From NCBI GenBank assembly GCA_025964215.1, contig JAOPZG010000668.1, positions 1-5,945 on the forward strand: 5,945 nt of DNA. The letters run 5' to 3'. This document shows positions 1 to 5,648 of this stretch, piece after piece. How positions within the stretch are numbered: position 1 is the first letter of the stretch; each line of letters begins with the position of its first letter. The notes beneath the pieces are model-generated. The model was not told the DNA's origin, made no database searches, and saw nothing but the letters and a program-made list of their open reading frames with translations. The translations under genes and the position numbers were made by a program. The stretch comes from Conexibacter sp. GTDB taxonomy: Bacteria > Actinomycetota > Thermoleophilia > Solirubrobacterales > Solirubrobacteraceae.

Positions 1-710
1 ACGAGGATCGCGACGACGCCGAGGCCGGTGATCGCCGCGCGCGGGATCCGGCCGGAGAGCAGCGCCGGCGCGCGCCCGCGGCCGCGGAGCAGTTGCCACG
101 CGGCGGCGCAGCCGAGCGCGGCGAGGACGTACAGCGTGCCGCTGAAGGACGTGAAGGCGAGGCCCGCGGTCGTCAGCAGGATCGCCGCGGCGCCGCGCGC
201 CGACCAGCGGCCGTAGAGCAGCAGCGCGACCCAGGGCCCGATGATCCCGATCATCCGGCCCGGGTGGCCGAGCCACAGCATCGGGTTCTGGCCGCCGATC
301 AGCGAGATGTGGAACCACGGGAAGATCGCGGGCGTCGAGCCGAGCACCGCGGCGGTGGCGAGCGACGCGGCGAGCAGCGGCCGGCGCCAGGCGAAGCTGT
401 GCACGGCCCCGAAGATCAGGCACGAGAACGAGGCGAGCCCGAGGCACTCCGTGATGTAGAGCGGGAAGAGGTAGTCCTCGCCGCTGCCGGTGTAGAACAT
501 CAGCGGCGCGTTGAAGACCCACTCGTCGGACTGCTGGTCCCACTGGGCGAGGTGCGTCCCGAAGACGCCGCGCATCTGCTCGCCGGCGGTGTTGAGGAAG
601 TCCGAGATCGAGTCCGGGACCATGAAGTAGCGGCCGGCCTGGAGATGGTGGACCACGGCGAGCAGCAGGATCAGCCCAACCACGCCGGCGGCGACCAGCC
701 AGCGCCGCCG
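1..710 (-). CDS. Polytopic membrane protein, downstream part of an interrupted frame (runs off left edge)
   Basis: On the minus strand this frame is open for 236 codons, from just after the TAA at 711-713 to the window edge, and it is in the same frame as the gene ending at that TAA. Counting from the stop, it begins RRRWLVAAG. Hydrophobic stretches lie near residues 5-21, 82-104, 112-130, 152-167, 174-206 and 224-236. A long polar loop at about 24-80, rich in aromatic and acidic residues, is probably outside the membrane. No start codon follows the stop immediately. If this is an independent gene, the first candidates are GTG at 683, GTG at 656 and ATG at 623; the two GTG codons fall inside the first helix, the ATG falls after it, and none has a visible Shine-Dalgarno. 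I therefore favour the second part of one membrane protein. I do not recognise the family; a GT-C-like or surface-glycan role is suggested only by the neighbouring GtrA and cupin genes. Confidence 0.7.
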
Positions 711-1265
711 TTAGTCGCCGTCGTGGCGCAGGCCGGTCGCGGTGGCCGCCAGCGCCCGGCGCTGGGTGAGCAGCGCGAGTGCGGGGACCGCGACGAGCGC
801 GATCCGCGAGGCCGTCGTGAAGCTCGTCGCCGCGAAGAGGACCTGGAGCGGCGCGAGCGTCATCAGGTAGCCGGGCAGGAAGCCGGCGAGCAGCCGGACC
901 GGCCGCGGCCACGCCGCCGAGCCGCGGACCGCGCCGATCAGGAACGCGCCGAACGCGGTCGCCGAGAGCAGGTACACGAAGGTGAGCAGCGGCGTGAGCA
1001 GCCGCAGCCGGCCGTCCACGAGCGGGTTGAACTGCGGGCTGATCCAGCCCTGCACGTAGGTCCCGCCGACGTCGTGCGTCGAGGCAGCGTCCGCGTGGAT
1101 CTGGTTGAGGATCCGGAGCTGCATGTTGGACGTCGTCGCCACCACGACCAGCGCGACCGCGAGCCCGGCCACCAGCACGGCGGCGGGGACCCAGCCCCAC
1201 GACATCCGCGGCCGGGTCGGCTCAGCTGCGCGGTGTGCGGGTGCGAGCGTGGATGCGCCGCTCAC
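711..1265 (-). CDS. Polytopic membrane protein, upstream part ending at an in-frame TAA
   Basis: This encodes 184 residues from GTG at 1265. That GTG overlaps the TGA of the cupin gene as GTGA, a typical translational-coupling arrangement; an alternative ATG lies at 1205 (residue 21, MSWGW). Hydrophobic segments lie near residues 24-44, 89-113, 124-146 and 154-168. A polar, probably extracytoplasmic loop spans about 45-88. The reading ends with a basic, probably cytoplasmic stretch (TQRR, then LRHDGD) and TAA. The frame after the TAA continues with RRRW and another hydrophobic helix, as expected if the stop falls inside a cytoplasmic loop of a longer protein. The upstream continuation of this frame across the cupin gene is arginine-rich shadow sequence and was excluded. 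The family is not recognised. It may be an integral membrane protein of a glycan or cell-envelope locus, inferred from its GtrA and ManC-like cupin neighbours. Confidence 0.72.
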   Translation of the reverse strand: MSGASTLAPAHRAAEPTRPRMSWGWVPAAVLVAGLAVALVVVATTSNMQLRILNQIHADAASTHDVGGTYVQGWISPQFNPLVDGRLRLLTPLLTFVYLLSATAFGAFLIGAVRGSAAWPRPVRLLAGFLPGYLMTLAPLQVLFAATSFTTASRIALVAVPALALLTQRRALAATATGLRHDGD

Positions 1266-1627
1266 CGACCTCGCCCGTAGTCGTCGTCGTAGCGCATGAT
1301 GTCCTCGTCGCTGGGCGGCGAGGCGACCTCGAGGACGTAGGCGTCCTCGACCGCGAGCACGCGGTGGATCACGGTCGGCGCGACGCGGTAGGCGGTGCCG
1401 GCCCCGTAGGTGCGGACCTCGAGGTTGTGGACGTCGGGGCCGGCCGTCACCTCGACGGTGCCCTCCTCGACGCGGACCCACTCGCGCTTGTGCTCGTGGG
1501 ACTGCAAGCTGGAGCGGCTGCCCGCGCTGATGAAGATGCGCTTGACGACGAACTGGTCGTTGCGCTCCAGGATCAGCTCGTGGCCCCATGGCTTCTCGAC
1601 GAGCGTGGGCTTCGCGGCGGTGCTCAT
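1262..1627 (-). CDS. Stand-alone cupin, mannose-6-phosphate isomerase type II C-terminal-like
   Basis: This 121-residue, single-domain soluble protein closely follows the cupin domain at the C-terminus of bifunctional ManC/AlgA enzymes (phosphomannose isomerase type II). KPWGHE at 12-17 matches the usual RPWG entry motif. SLQSHEHKRE at 40-49 gives the metal-ligand set H44, H46 and E49. H88 in VIHRV is the late histidine. EDIMRYDDDYGR at 108-119 is the family's C-terminal signature. The nucleotidyltransferase half of ManC is absent, so this is not a full GDP-mannose pyrophosphorylase. Small free-standing cupins of this type are common and their substrates are mostly unassigned; a sugar-phosphate isomerase or sugar-binding role is inference. 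ATG at 1627 is followed directly by the conserved N-terminus, with only a poor Shine-Dalgarno upstream. Its TGA overlaps the GTG of the following membrane protein gene, suggesting co-expression. Confidence 0.88.
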   Translation of the reverse strand: MSTAAKPTLVEKPWGHELILERNDQFVVKRIFISAGSRSSLQSHEHKREWVRVEEGTVEVTAGPDVHNLEVRTYGAGTAYRVAPTVIHRVLAVEDAYVLEVASPPSDEDIMRYDDDYGRGR

Positions 1628-1718
1628 GGGCCAACATCTACACCTGCCCGTCGCACGCCCGCCAGAGCCAGGGCGGCAAGCCCCTTCGATTAGGAGCGCT
1701 GATCGGTCGCGGAGAGGC

Positions 1719-2129
1719 TCAATGGAACACGCGCAGCCGCATCACGACGAACATGACGATCGGCATGGTGCTGACCATGATCAGGTAGGCGAGCTGGTCG
1801 CCGAGGCCGGCGACGTCGTGCAGGAACGCGGTCCCGCCGGCGACGCAGCCGTAGTGCCCGACGACGGCGACGAGCAGGTAGCGCCCGAGTTGGGCGCCGC
1901 CGGCCAGGGCGTACTCGCCGCCGACGAAGACGAAGTGCCGCTGCAGCGAGAAGTGGACGACGGCGATCACCGGGTAGCTGAGCGGGATCGCGAGCTGGAT
2001 CGCGAGGCCGCCGGGGCCCGAGAGCAGCAGCACGACGATCGCGCCGAGCACGAGCGTGATCGCGCCGGCGATGCCGTAGCGGGCGAGTTGCGCCGTGAGC
2101 GGATGCCGGAGCGTCGCGGACAGCGCCAT
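1719..2129 (-). CDS. GtrA-family membrane protein
   Basis: This protein of 136 residues is the usual length for GtrA-like proteins. It has four predicted membrane helices near residues 18-37, 43-60, 82-101 and 112-131. RYGIAGAITLVLGAI at 17-31 matches the family's first helix. SYPVIAVVHFSLQRHFVF at 51-68 corresponds to the conserved helix 2 and FxxxRxxVF-type motif. GtrA proteins act in the cytoplasmic membrane with polyprenyl-linked sugars, for example in O-antigen glucosylation or arabinogalactan-type pathways, probably helping to translocate or present the lipid-linked sugar. The specific sugar cannot be read here. ATG at 2129 has a weak AGG about 8 bases upstream. It lies 55 bp downstream of the dehydrogenase stop, behind a strong GC palindrome, and 91 bp before the cupin gene on the same strand, so it probably belongs with the cupin and membrane protein rather than with the dehydrogenase. 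Confidence 0.88.
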   Translation of the reverse strand: MALSATLRHPLTAQLARYGIAGAITLVLGAIVVLLLSGPGGLAIQLAIPLSYPVIAVVHFSLQRHFVFVGGEYALAGGAQLGRYLLVAVVGHYGCVAGGTAFLHDVAGLGDQLAYLIMVSTMPIVMFVVMRLRVFH

Positions 2130-2141
2130 CCCGGCAACCTA

Positions 2142-2165
2142 GCCCCCGGCCCGCGGGCCGGGGGC
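2142..2165. terminator. Perfect 24-bp GC palindrome between dehydrogenase and gtrA-like gene
   Basis: The halves GCCCCCGGCCCG (2142-2153) and CGGGCCGGGGGC (2154-2165) are exact reverse complements. They could form a stem of about 10 bp with a CGCG loop. It lies 20 bp after the dehydrogenase stop and 13 bp before the GtrA start. No U-tract follows in either direction, so it is not a classical intrinsic terminator. T-less hairpins are often proposed to end transcripts or stabilise 3' ends in high-GC actinobacteria. It could equally be an mRNA-processing element. Confidence 0.5.
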
Positions 2166-2184
2166 CGGCTGTGCCAATGAGCAG

Positions 2185-4035
2185 CTACTCGTCCGACAGA
2201 TCCAGCACGCCCTCCTCGTCCCACGTGAGCTTGCCGGCGAGGACGTCCTGGGCGAGGGCGTAGGCCGCGTCGTCGTCGTTGTCGAAGATCGCGTCGAACA
2301 GGAGGTCGGCGCGGCGGCGGGCCTGGCGGCAGAAGACGTCGGCGAGCTGGATCGCCTCGGCCGCGCGCTGCGGCTGCTCGGACTGGATCGTCTGGGCGTA
2401 GACGACGGCGGAGGAGATCGCGAAGAGCTCCGCGCCGATGTCGACGATCCGGGCCAGGACCGACTGCTTGCGCTCGAGCTTCGCCTGGTAGCGGCCCATC
2501 GCGTAGAACGTGGAGCGCGCCATCTTGCGGGAGGCCCGCTCGACGTAGCGCAGGTGCGAGGCGAGCTCGCCGAACTCCGCGTACGAGCTCGGGTTCATCC
2601 CCTCGCCGACGACGAGCTGCGGGAACCACTTGGTGTAGAACTTGCCCGCCTCGACCGCGGCCTTGGCCTTGTCGCCGAGGGCGACGTCCGGCTCGAGGAT
2701 GTCGCCGGCGACCGCGAGGTGCTGGTCGACCGCCTCGCGGGCGATGAGCAGGTGCATGATCTCGGTCGAGCCCTCGAAGATGCGGTTGATGCGCATGTCG
2801 CGCATCAGCATCTCGACGGGGATCGGGCGCTCGCCGCGGGCCTTCAGCGACTCGGCCGTCTCGTAGCCGCGGCCGCCGCGGACCTGCATCAGCTCGTCGA
2901 CGACCTGCCAGCCCATCTCCGAGGCGTACAACTTGCCGATGGCGGCCTCGATGCGGATGTCGCGCTGCTTGTCGTCGGCCATGCGGCTGGCGACGTCGAG
3001 CATCGCCTCCATGCCGAACGAGGTCGCGGCGATGAACGCGATCTTCTGCGCGACCGCGTCGTGCTTGCCGACGGCCTGGCCCCACTGCACGCGCTCGGCC
3101 GCCCACTCGCGGGCGATCTTCGTCGCGATCTTCGTGGTGCCGAGGCAGATGGCGGGCAGCGCCAGGCGCCCGGTGTTCAGCGTGGTCAGGGCGATCTTGA
3201 GGCCCTGGCCCTCCTTGCCGATCAGGTTCTCGGCCGGGACGACGACGTCCTCGAGCAGCGTCACCGAGTTCTCGATGCCGCGCAGGCCCATGAAGGCGTT
3301 GCGGTGCTCGACGGACACGCCGTCGGTGTCGTAGGGCAGGATGAACGCGCTGATGCCGCCCTTGTGCCCGTCGCTCTTGGGGACCTTGGCCATCACGACG
3401 ACGACGTCGGCGATCGCGCCGTTGGTCGCCCACAGCTTGCGGCCGTTCAACACATAGCCATTGCCATCGTCGGTCGGCGTGGCGGTCGTGCCGACGCGCG
3501 CGGGGTCGGAGCCGACATCGGGCTCGGTGAGCAGGAAAGCGGAGATGTGGGTCCGCGAGACCTTGGGGAGCCACTCCTGCTTCTGCTCCTCGGAGCCGAA
3601 GTGCAGCAGCGGCTCGGCGACGCCGATCGACTGGTGCGCGCTCAGCAGCGCGCCGAGCGAGGAGTGCACGGAGCCCACGAGCGTCAGCGCGCGGTTGTAG
3701 TACACCTGCGACAGGCCGAGCCCGCCGTACTCCTCCGGCACCTTCATGCCGAGGGCGCCGAGGCCCTTGAGCCCGTCGATGACGGCCTCGGGGATCTTCG
3801 CGTCGCGCTCGATCTGGAGCGGGTCGACGTGCTCGGCGAGGAAGGCGCGCAAGGCACCCAGGAACGCCTCGCCCTTCTCCACGGCGGCGGGGTCGAGCTT
3901 CGGCTGCGGGTGGATCAGGTCGAGGTTGAGCTTGCCGAGGAAGAGGTCCTTGCCGAAGGAGGGCAGCTTCCACTCGCCCTCGCGGGCGTCCTCGGCGACC
4001 TGTCGTGCTTCGCGTTCGGTGACGTCGGTGGCCAT
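2185..4035 (-). CDS. Acyl-CoA dehydrogenase, long VLCAD/ACAD9-like form
   Basis: This 616-residue flavoenzyme carries the full acyl-CoA dehydrogenase fold, which removes hydrogens at C2-C3 of an acyl-CoA and passes electrons to ETF. The N-terminal helical domain covers about 50-165, with the VPEEYGGLG motif at 99-107. LLTEPDVGSDPA at 169-179 is the central beta-domain FAD/substrate signature. The C-terminal helical domain contains QVRGGRGYE at 384-392 and NRIFEGSTEI at 417-426. E421 sits where the catalytic base of MCAD/VLCAD lies. About 175 further helical residues follow (about 442-616), far beyond the 380-400 residues of short-chain forms and resembling the VLCAD/ACAD9 C-terminal extension used in dimerisation and membrane association. 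Long-chain preference is inferred from this. ATG at 4035 is preceded by TCCC and a GC hairpin with no Shine-Dalgarno. It lies 76 bp downstream of the MBL-fold hydrolase gene on the same strand and is possibly co-transcribed with it. Confidence 0.95.
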   Translation of the reverse strand: MATDVTEREARQVAEDAREGEWKLPSFGKDLFLGKLNLDLIHPQPKLDPAAVEKGEAFLGALRAFLAEHVDPLQIERDAKIPEAVIDGLKGLGALGMKVPEEYGGLGLSQVYYNRALTLVGSVHSSLGALLSAHQSIGVAEPLLHFGSEEQKQEWLPKVSRTHISAFLLTEPDVGSDPARVGTTATPTDDGNGYVLNGRKLWATNGAIADVVVVMAKVPKSDGHKGGISAFILPYDTDGVSVEHRNAFMGLRGIENSVTLLEDVVVPAENLIGKEGQGLKIALTTLNTGRLALPAICLGTTKIATKIAREWAAERVQWGQAVGKHDAVAQKIAFIAATSFGMEAMLDVASRMADDKQRDIRIEAAIGKLYASEMGWQVVDELMQVRGGRGYETAESLKARGERPIPVEMLMRDMRINRIFEGSTEIMHLLIAREAVDQHLAVAGDILEPDVALGDKAKAAVEAGKFYTKWFPQLVVGEGMNPSSYAEFGELASHLRYVERASRKMARSTFYAMGRYQAKLERKQSVLARIVDIGAELFAISSAVVYAQTIQSEQPQRAAEAIQLADVFCRQARRRADLLFDAIFDNDDDAAYALAQDVLAGKLTWDEEGVLDLSDE

Positions 4036-4039
4036 GGGA

Positions 4040-4066
4040 GGGGGCGTACCCGGCGGGTACGCCCCC
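4040..4066. promoter_or_regulatory. 12-bp-stem hairpin directly upstream of the dehydrogenase start
   Basis: GGGGGCGTACCC (4040-4051) and GGGTACGCCCCC (4055-4066) are perfect inverted repeats separated by three bases. In the minus-strand transcript the stem would end four bases (UCCC) before the dehydrogenase AUG, filling the space where a Shine-Dalgarno would normally be. No U-tract follows. It could be a terminator-like attenuator after the hydrolase gene, a translational control hairpin, or a DNA operator. The structure is seen directly; its function is not known. Confidence 0.6.
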
Positions 4067-4075
4067 CGAACCGCC
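4056..4075. repeat. 20-bp direct repeat, copy 1
   Basis: GGTACGCCCCCCGAACCGCC occurs here and again at 4093-4112, a period of 37 bp with no mismatch. This copy overlaps the right arm of the 4040-4066 hairpin. The repeat sits in the gap between the hydrolase and dehydrogenase genes. A duplicated control site or an intergenic repeat family member are both possible. Confidence 0.8.
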
Positions 4076-4092
4076 CAGATGGCGGCCCGGGC

Positions 4093-4112
4093 GGTACGCC
4101 CCCCGAACCGCC
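4093..4112. repeat. 20-bp direct repeat, copy 2
   Basis: This is an exact second copy of GGTACGCCCCCCGAACCGCC. It abuts the hydrolase stop codon, sharing base 4112. Here it is embedded in GGCGGT (4090-4095) and ACCGCC (4107-4112), a 6-bp inverted repeat, so this copy could also form a small hairpin. Confidence 0.8.
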
Positions 4113-4918
4113 TAGGCCGGGACGGGCGCGCCCGCGCTGACCAGCGCGCCCGGCTCCACCACCCGCGCGGCCACGCCGAGCGCCGCCGCCTCGCGCAGGA
4201 ACGCGCCCGCGGGGTCCTCGAGCTGCGTGTAGGTCGGCGGGTTCTCGACGGTGTCGTAGTGGATCGGGATCGCCTCGCGCGCGCCGAGGATCAGCGCCGC
4301 GGCGGCAGCCTCGGCGGGCGTCATCACCGCGGGCCGCGGCGAGCCCGGCTGGCGGTGGGGGAGGTCGACGGCCGGGCCGTTGACCGGCAGGAACGCGTGG
4401 TCGATCTCGCCCGCGCGCATCCGCGCGCGCCACCACGCGCCGTGGAAGAGCGTGTCGCCCGCGTGGTAGATCCGCACGCCGCCGGCCTCCACGACCCACG
4501 AGACCTGCGGGTCGCCGAACCCGTCGACCGCCGGGACCGCGGTCGCGCGGAACGGCCCGACCTCGACGGTCTCCCAGACCGCGACGTGGCGCTGGTGGAC
4601 GCCGAGCTCGACCAGCCGCCTCTCGGCGGGGAGCTGCGCGGCGACCTCCAGGAACGCACCCCCGTCGGGCACGGGTCGCAGCAGCACGCCGCCGGGGGCG
4701 AGCGCCGCGGCGATCGCGTCCGGGTCGGTGTGGTCCTGATGGAGATGGGTGACGAGCGCGAGGACGGCGGCGCCGGCGCGCGAGGGCTCCGGCAGCGCGG
4801 TGTGCGGCTCGCCCATGAACTGGGCCATGGGCTCGGCGTCGGTCAGCAGGTCGATGACGGCGAGCGCGCCGTCCGCTTCCAGCTCGAGGCCGGCCCATCC
4901 GAGGCGGGTGATCTTCAT
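4112..4918 (-). CDS. MBL-fold metallo-hydrolase, UlaG/COG2220-like
   Basis: This encodes 268 residues from ATG at 4918 (MKITRLGWAG). An upstream in-frame ATG at 4927 would add MPP, but it overlaps the apparent -10 element, so 4918 is preferred. Numbering from 4927, the metallo-beta-lactamase motif THLHQDH at 60-66 gives H61, H63, D65 and H66. YHAGDT at 154-159 gives D158. IPIHYDT at 220-226 gives the late H223. The protein has no signal peptide and is probably cytosolic. UlaG-like enzymes include lactonases and phosphodiesterases, and the substrate here cannot be assigned. Where relatives often carry a histidine (PAxH), this protein reads VPAVDG with D135, so the third Zn ligand may differ. 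It is divergent from the TetR gene, with an operator in its promoter, and lies upstream of the dehydrogenase on the same strand. Confidence 0.88.
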   Translation of the reverse strand: MKITRLGWAGLELEADGALAVIDLLTDAEPMAQFMGEPHTALPEPSRAGAAVLALVTHLHQDHTDPDAIAAALAPGGVLLRPVPDGGAFLEVAAQLPAERRLVELGVHQRHVAVWETVEVGPFRATAVPAVDGFGDPQVSWVVEAGGVRIYHAGDTLFHGAWWRARMRAGEIDHAFLPVNGPAVDLPHRQPGSPRPAVMTPAEAAAAALILGAREAIPIHYDTVENPPTYTQLEDPAGAFLREAAALGVAARVVEPGALVSAGAPVPA

Positions 4919-4925
4919 GGGCGGC

Positions 4926-4954
4926 ATTTAACGACCGATCGGTTGCTATGTCAA
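4926..4954 (-). promoter_or_regulatory. Promoter of the MBL-fold hydrolase gene
   Basis: Reading the minus strand, a perfect TTGACA lies at 4954-4949. A 17-bp spacer follows, then TTAAAT at 4931-4926, a 4/6 match to the -10 consensus. The predicted start of transcription falls near 4918-4920, at or just before the ATG at 4918, implying a leaderless or nearly leaderless mRNA. That agrees with the lack of any Shine-Dalgarno. The spacer is almost wholly covered by operator copy 1. Confidence 0.65.
4929..4948 (-). promoter_or_regulatory. TetR-type operator, copy 1
   Basis: The minus strand reads TAGCAACCGATCGGTCGTTA, a near palindrome centred on CCGATCGG. It matches operator copy 2 at 17 of 20 positions in the opposite orientation. 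It occupies the -35/-10 spacer of the hydrolase promoter, so bound repressor would block RNA polymerase. The divergent TetR protein is the obvious candidate ligand (inference from family habit). Confidence 0.72.
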
Positions 4955-4974
4955 TAGCGACCGATCGGACGCTA
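4955..4974 (+). promoter_or_regulatory. TetR-type operator, copy 2
   Basis: TAGCGACCGATCGGACGCTA is palindromic except for one central A/A pair on each side. It lies 26 bp centre-to-centre from copy 1, about 2.5 helical turns, and in inverted orientation. It sits just upstream of, and touching, the presumed -10 of the TetR gene, which indicates autoregulation. Confidence 0.72.
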
Positions 4975-4978
4975 AGAT
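4973..4978 (+). promoter_or_regulatory. Probable -10 element of the TetR gene
   Basis: TAAGAT matches TATAAT at four of six positions. A poor -35 (TGTCAA at 4949-4954) lies 18 bp upstream and is the same hexamer that, on the other strand, forms the hydrolase TTGACA. Transcription would start around 4985-4988, making the ATG at 4988 leaderless, in keeping with the lack of a Shine-Dalgarno. Confidence 0.45.
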
Positions 4979-4987
4979 TTGCGCTCG

Positions 4988-5623
4988 ATGCCCCGCCGCT
5001 CCGTCGCCGACGCCGCCCGCACCCGCAGCGCGATCGTCGCGCGCTCGGTCGACCTCGCCTCGGTCGAGGGTCTCGAGGGCCTTACGATCGGCCGCCTGGC
5101 GAACGACCTCGACCTGAGCAAGGGCGGCGTGCTCGGCCACTTCGGCACCAAGGAGGAGCTCCAGCTCGCCGCGCTGAACGCCGCCGCCGCGATCTACCGC
5201 CGCGAGATCTGGGAGCCGGCGCAGGGCGCCGCGCCCGGGCGCAAGCGGCTGCTCGCGATCTGCGACGCGTGGCTCTCCTACCTGGCGCGCGACGTCTTCC
5301 CCGGCGGCTGCTTCGTCGCCGCGGCGTCCACGGAGTTCGACGATCGCCCCGGCCGCGTGCACGACGCGATCGTCGCGATGCACGAGCAGTGGATGGGCGT
5401 GCTGGCGCGCGAGGCGCGCATCGCCATCACGAACGGCGAGCTGAGGCGCGGGAGCGATCCCGAGGACATCGCCTTCGGGCTCAACGCCATCGCCATGGGC
5501 GTCAACCAAGCGCATCGCCTGGTGCGCGACGCGACCGCGCCGGAGCGCGGCTGGCGCGCGATGCGCACGCTGCTCGGCGCGCCACGGGCACGGCGACGGC
5601 CCACTCCGCCATCGCGCCCGTAA
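4988..5623 (+). CDS. TetR/AcrR-family transcriptional regulator
   Basis: This encodes 211 residues from ATG at 4988; a TTG at 4979 would add three residues but overlaps the presumed -10. The N-terminal helix-turn-helix spans about 32-51. LTIGRLANDLDLSKGGVLGH at 32-51 and HFGTKEEL at 51-58 are the classic TetR signature, where the usual Y-x-HF reads L-G-HF. The ligand domain (about 80-200) contains FPGGCFVAAASTEFDDRPG at 104-122, a pattern shared by many actinobacterial TetR regulators. The last 15 or so residues are basic and proline-rich and probably disordered. The gene diverges from the hydrolase gene, and the shared intergenic region holds two matching palindromes, so it most likely represses both itself and the hydrolase, perhaps with the downstream dehydrogenase. 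The inducer is unknown; an acyl-CoA or organic acid is a guess from the neighbouring enzymes. Confidence 0.92.
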   Translation: MPRRSVADAARTRSAIVARSVDLASVEGLEGLTIGRLANDLDLSKGGVLGHFGTKEELQLAALNAAAAIYRREIWEPAQGAAPGRKRLLAICDAWLSYLARDVFPGGCFVAAASTEFDDRPGRVHDAIVAMHEQWMGVLAREARIAITNGELRRGSDPEDIAFGLNAIAMGVNQAHRLVRDATAPERGWRAMRTLLGAPRARRRPTPPSRP

Positions 5624-5648
5624 CGGCCGAAGTCCTGCTTGCCGCCCC

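Noticed and set aside
93..1280. Plus-strand open frame of 395 codons opposite the membrane-protein region
   Set aside because: The product is Arg/Glu/Gly/Pro-rich low-complexity sequence. The minus strand shows clear transmembrane helices over the same span.
1658..1676. Possible hairpin (CCGCC/GGCGG) between the gtrA-like and cupin genes
   Set aside because: A 5-bp stem with an 8-base loop and no T-tract is within what chance gives at this GC content. The 91-bp gap otherwise shows no clear promoter or terminator.
1967..3973. Minus-strand 668-codon frame overlapping the dehydrogenase and gtrA-like genes
   Set aside because: It is a frame-shifted shadow of both genes, arginine-rich with no domain signature.
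2554..4140. Plus-strand open frame of 528 codons opposite the dehydrogenase
   Set aside because: It is antisense to a well-supported acyl-CoA dehydrogenase, its product is low-complexity (Leu/Asp/Arg/Val-rich) with no family motif, and long antisense frames are expected at this GC content.
3746..4957. Plus-strand open frame of 403 codons
   Set aside because: It runs antisense across the start of the dehydrogenase and the whole hydrolase gene, is Arg/Asp-rich with no motif, and crosses the operator region.
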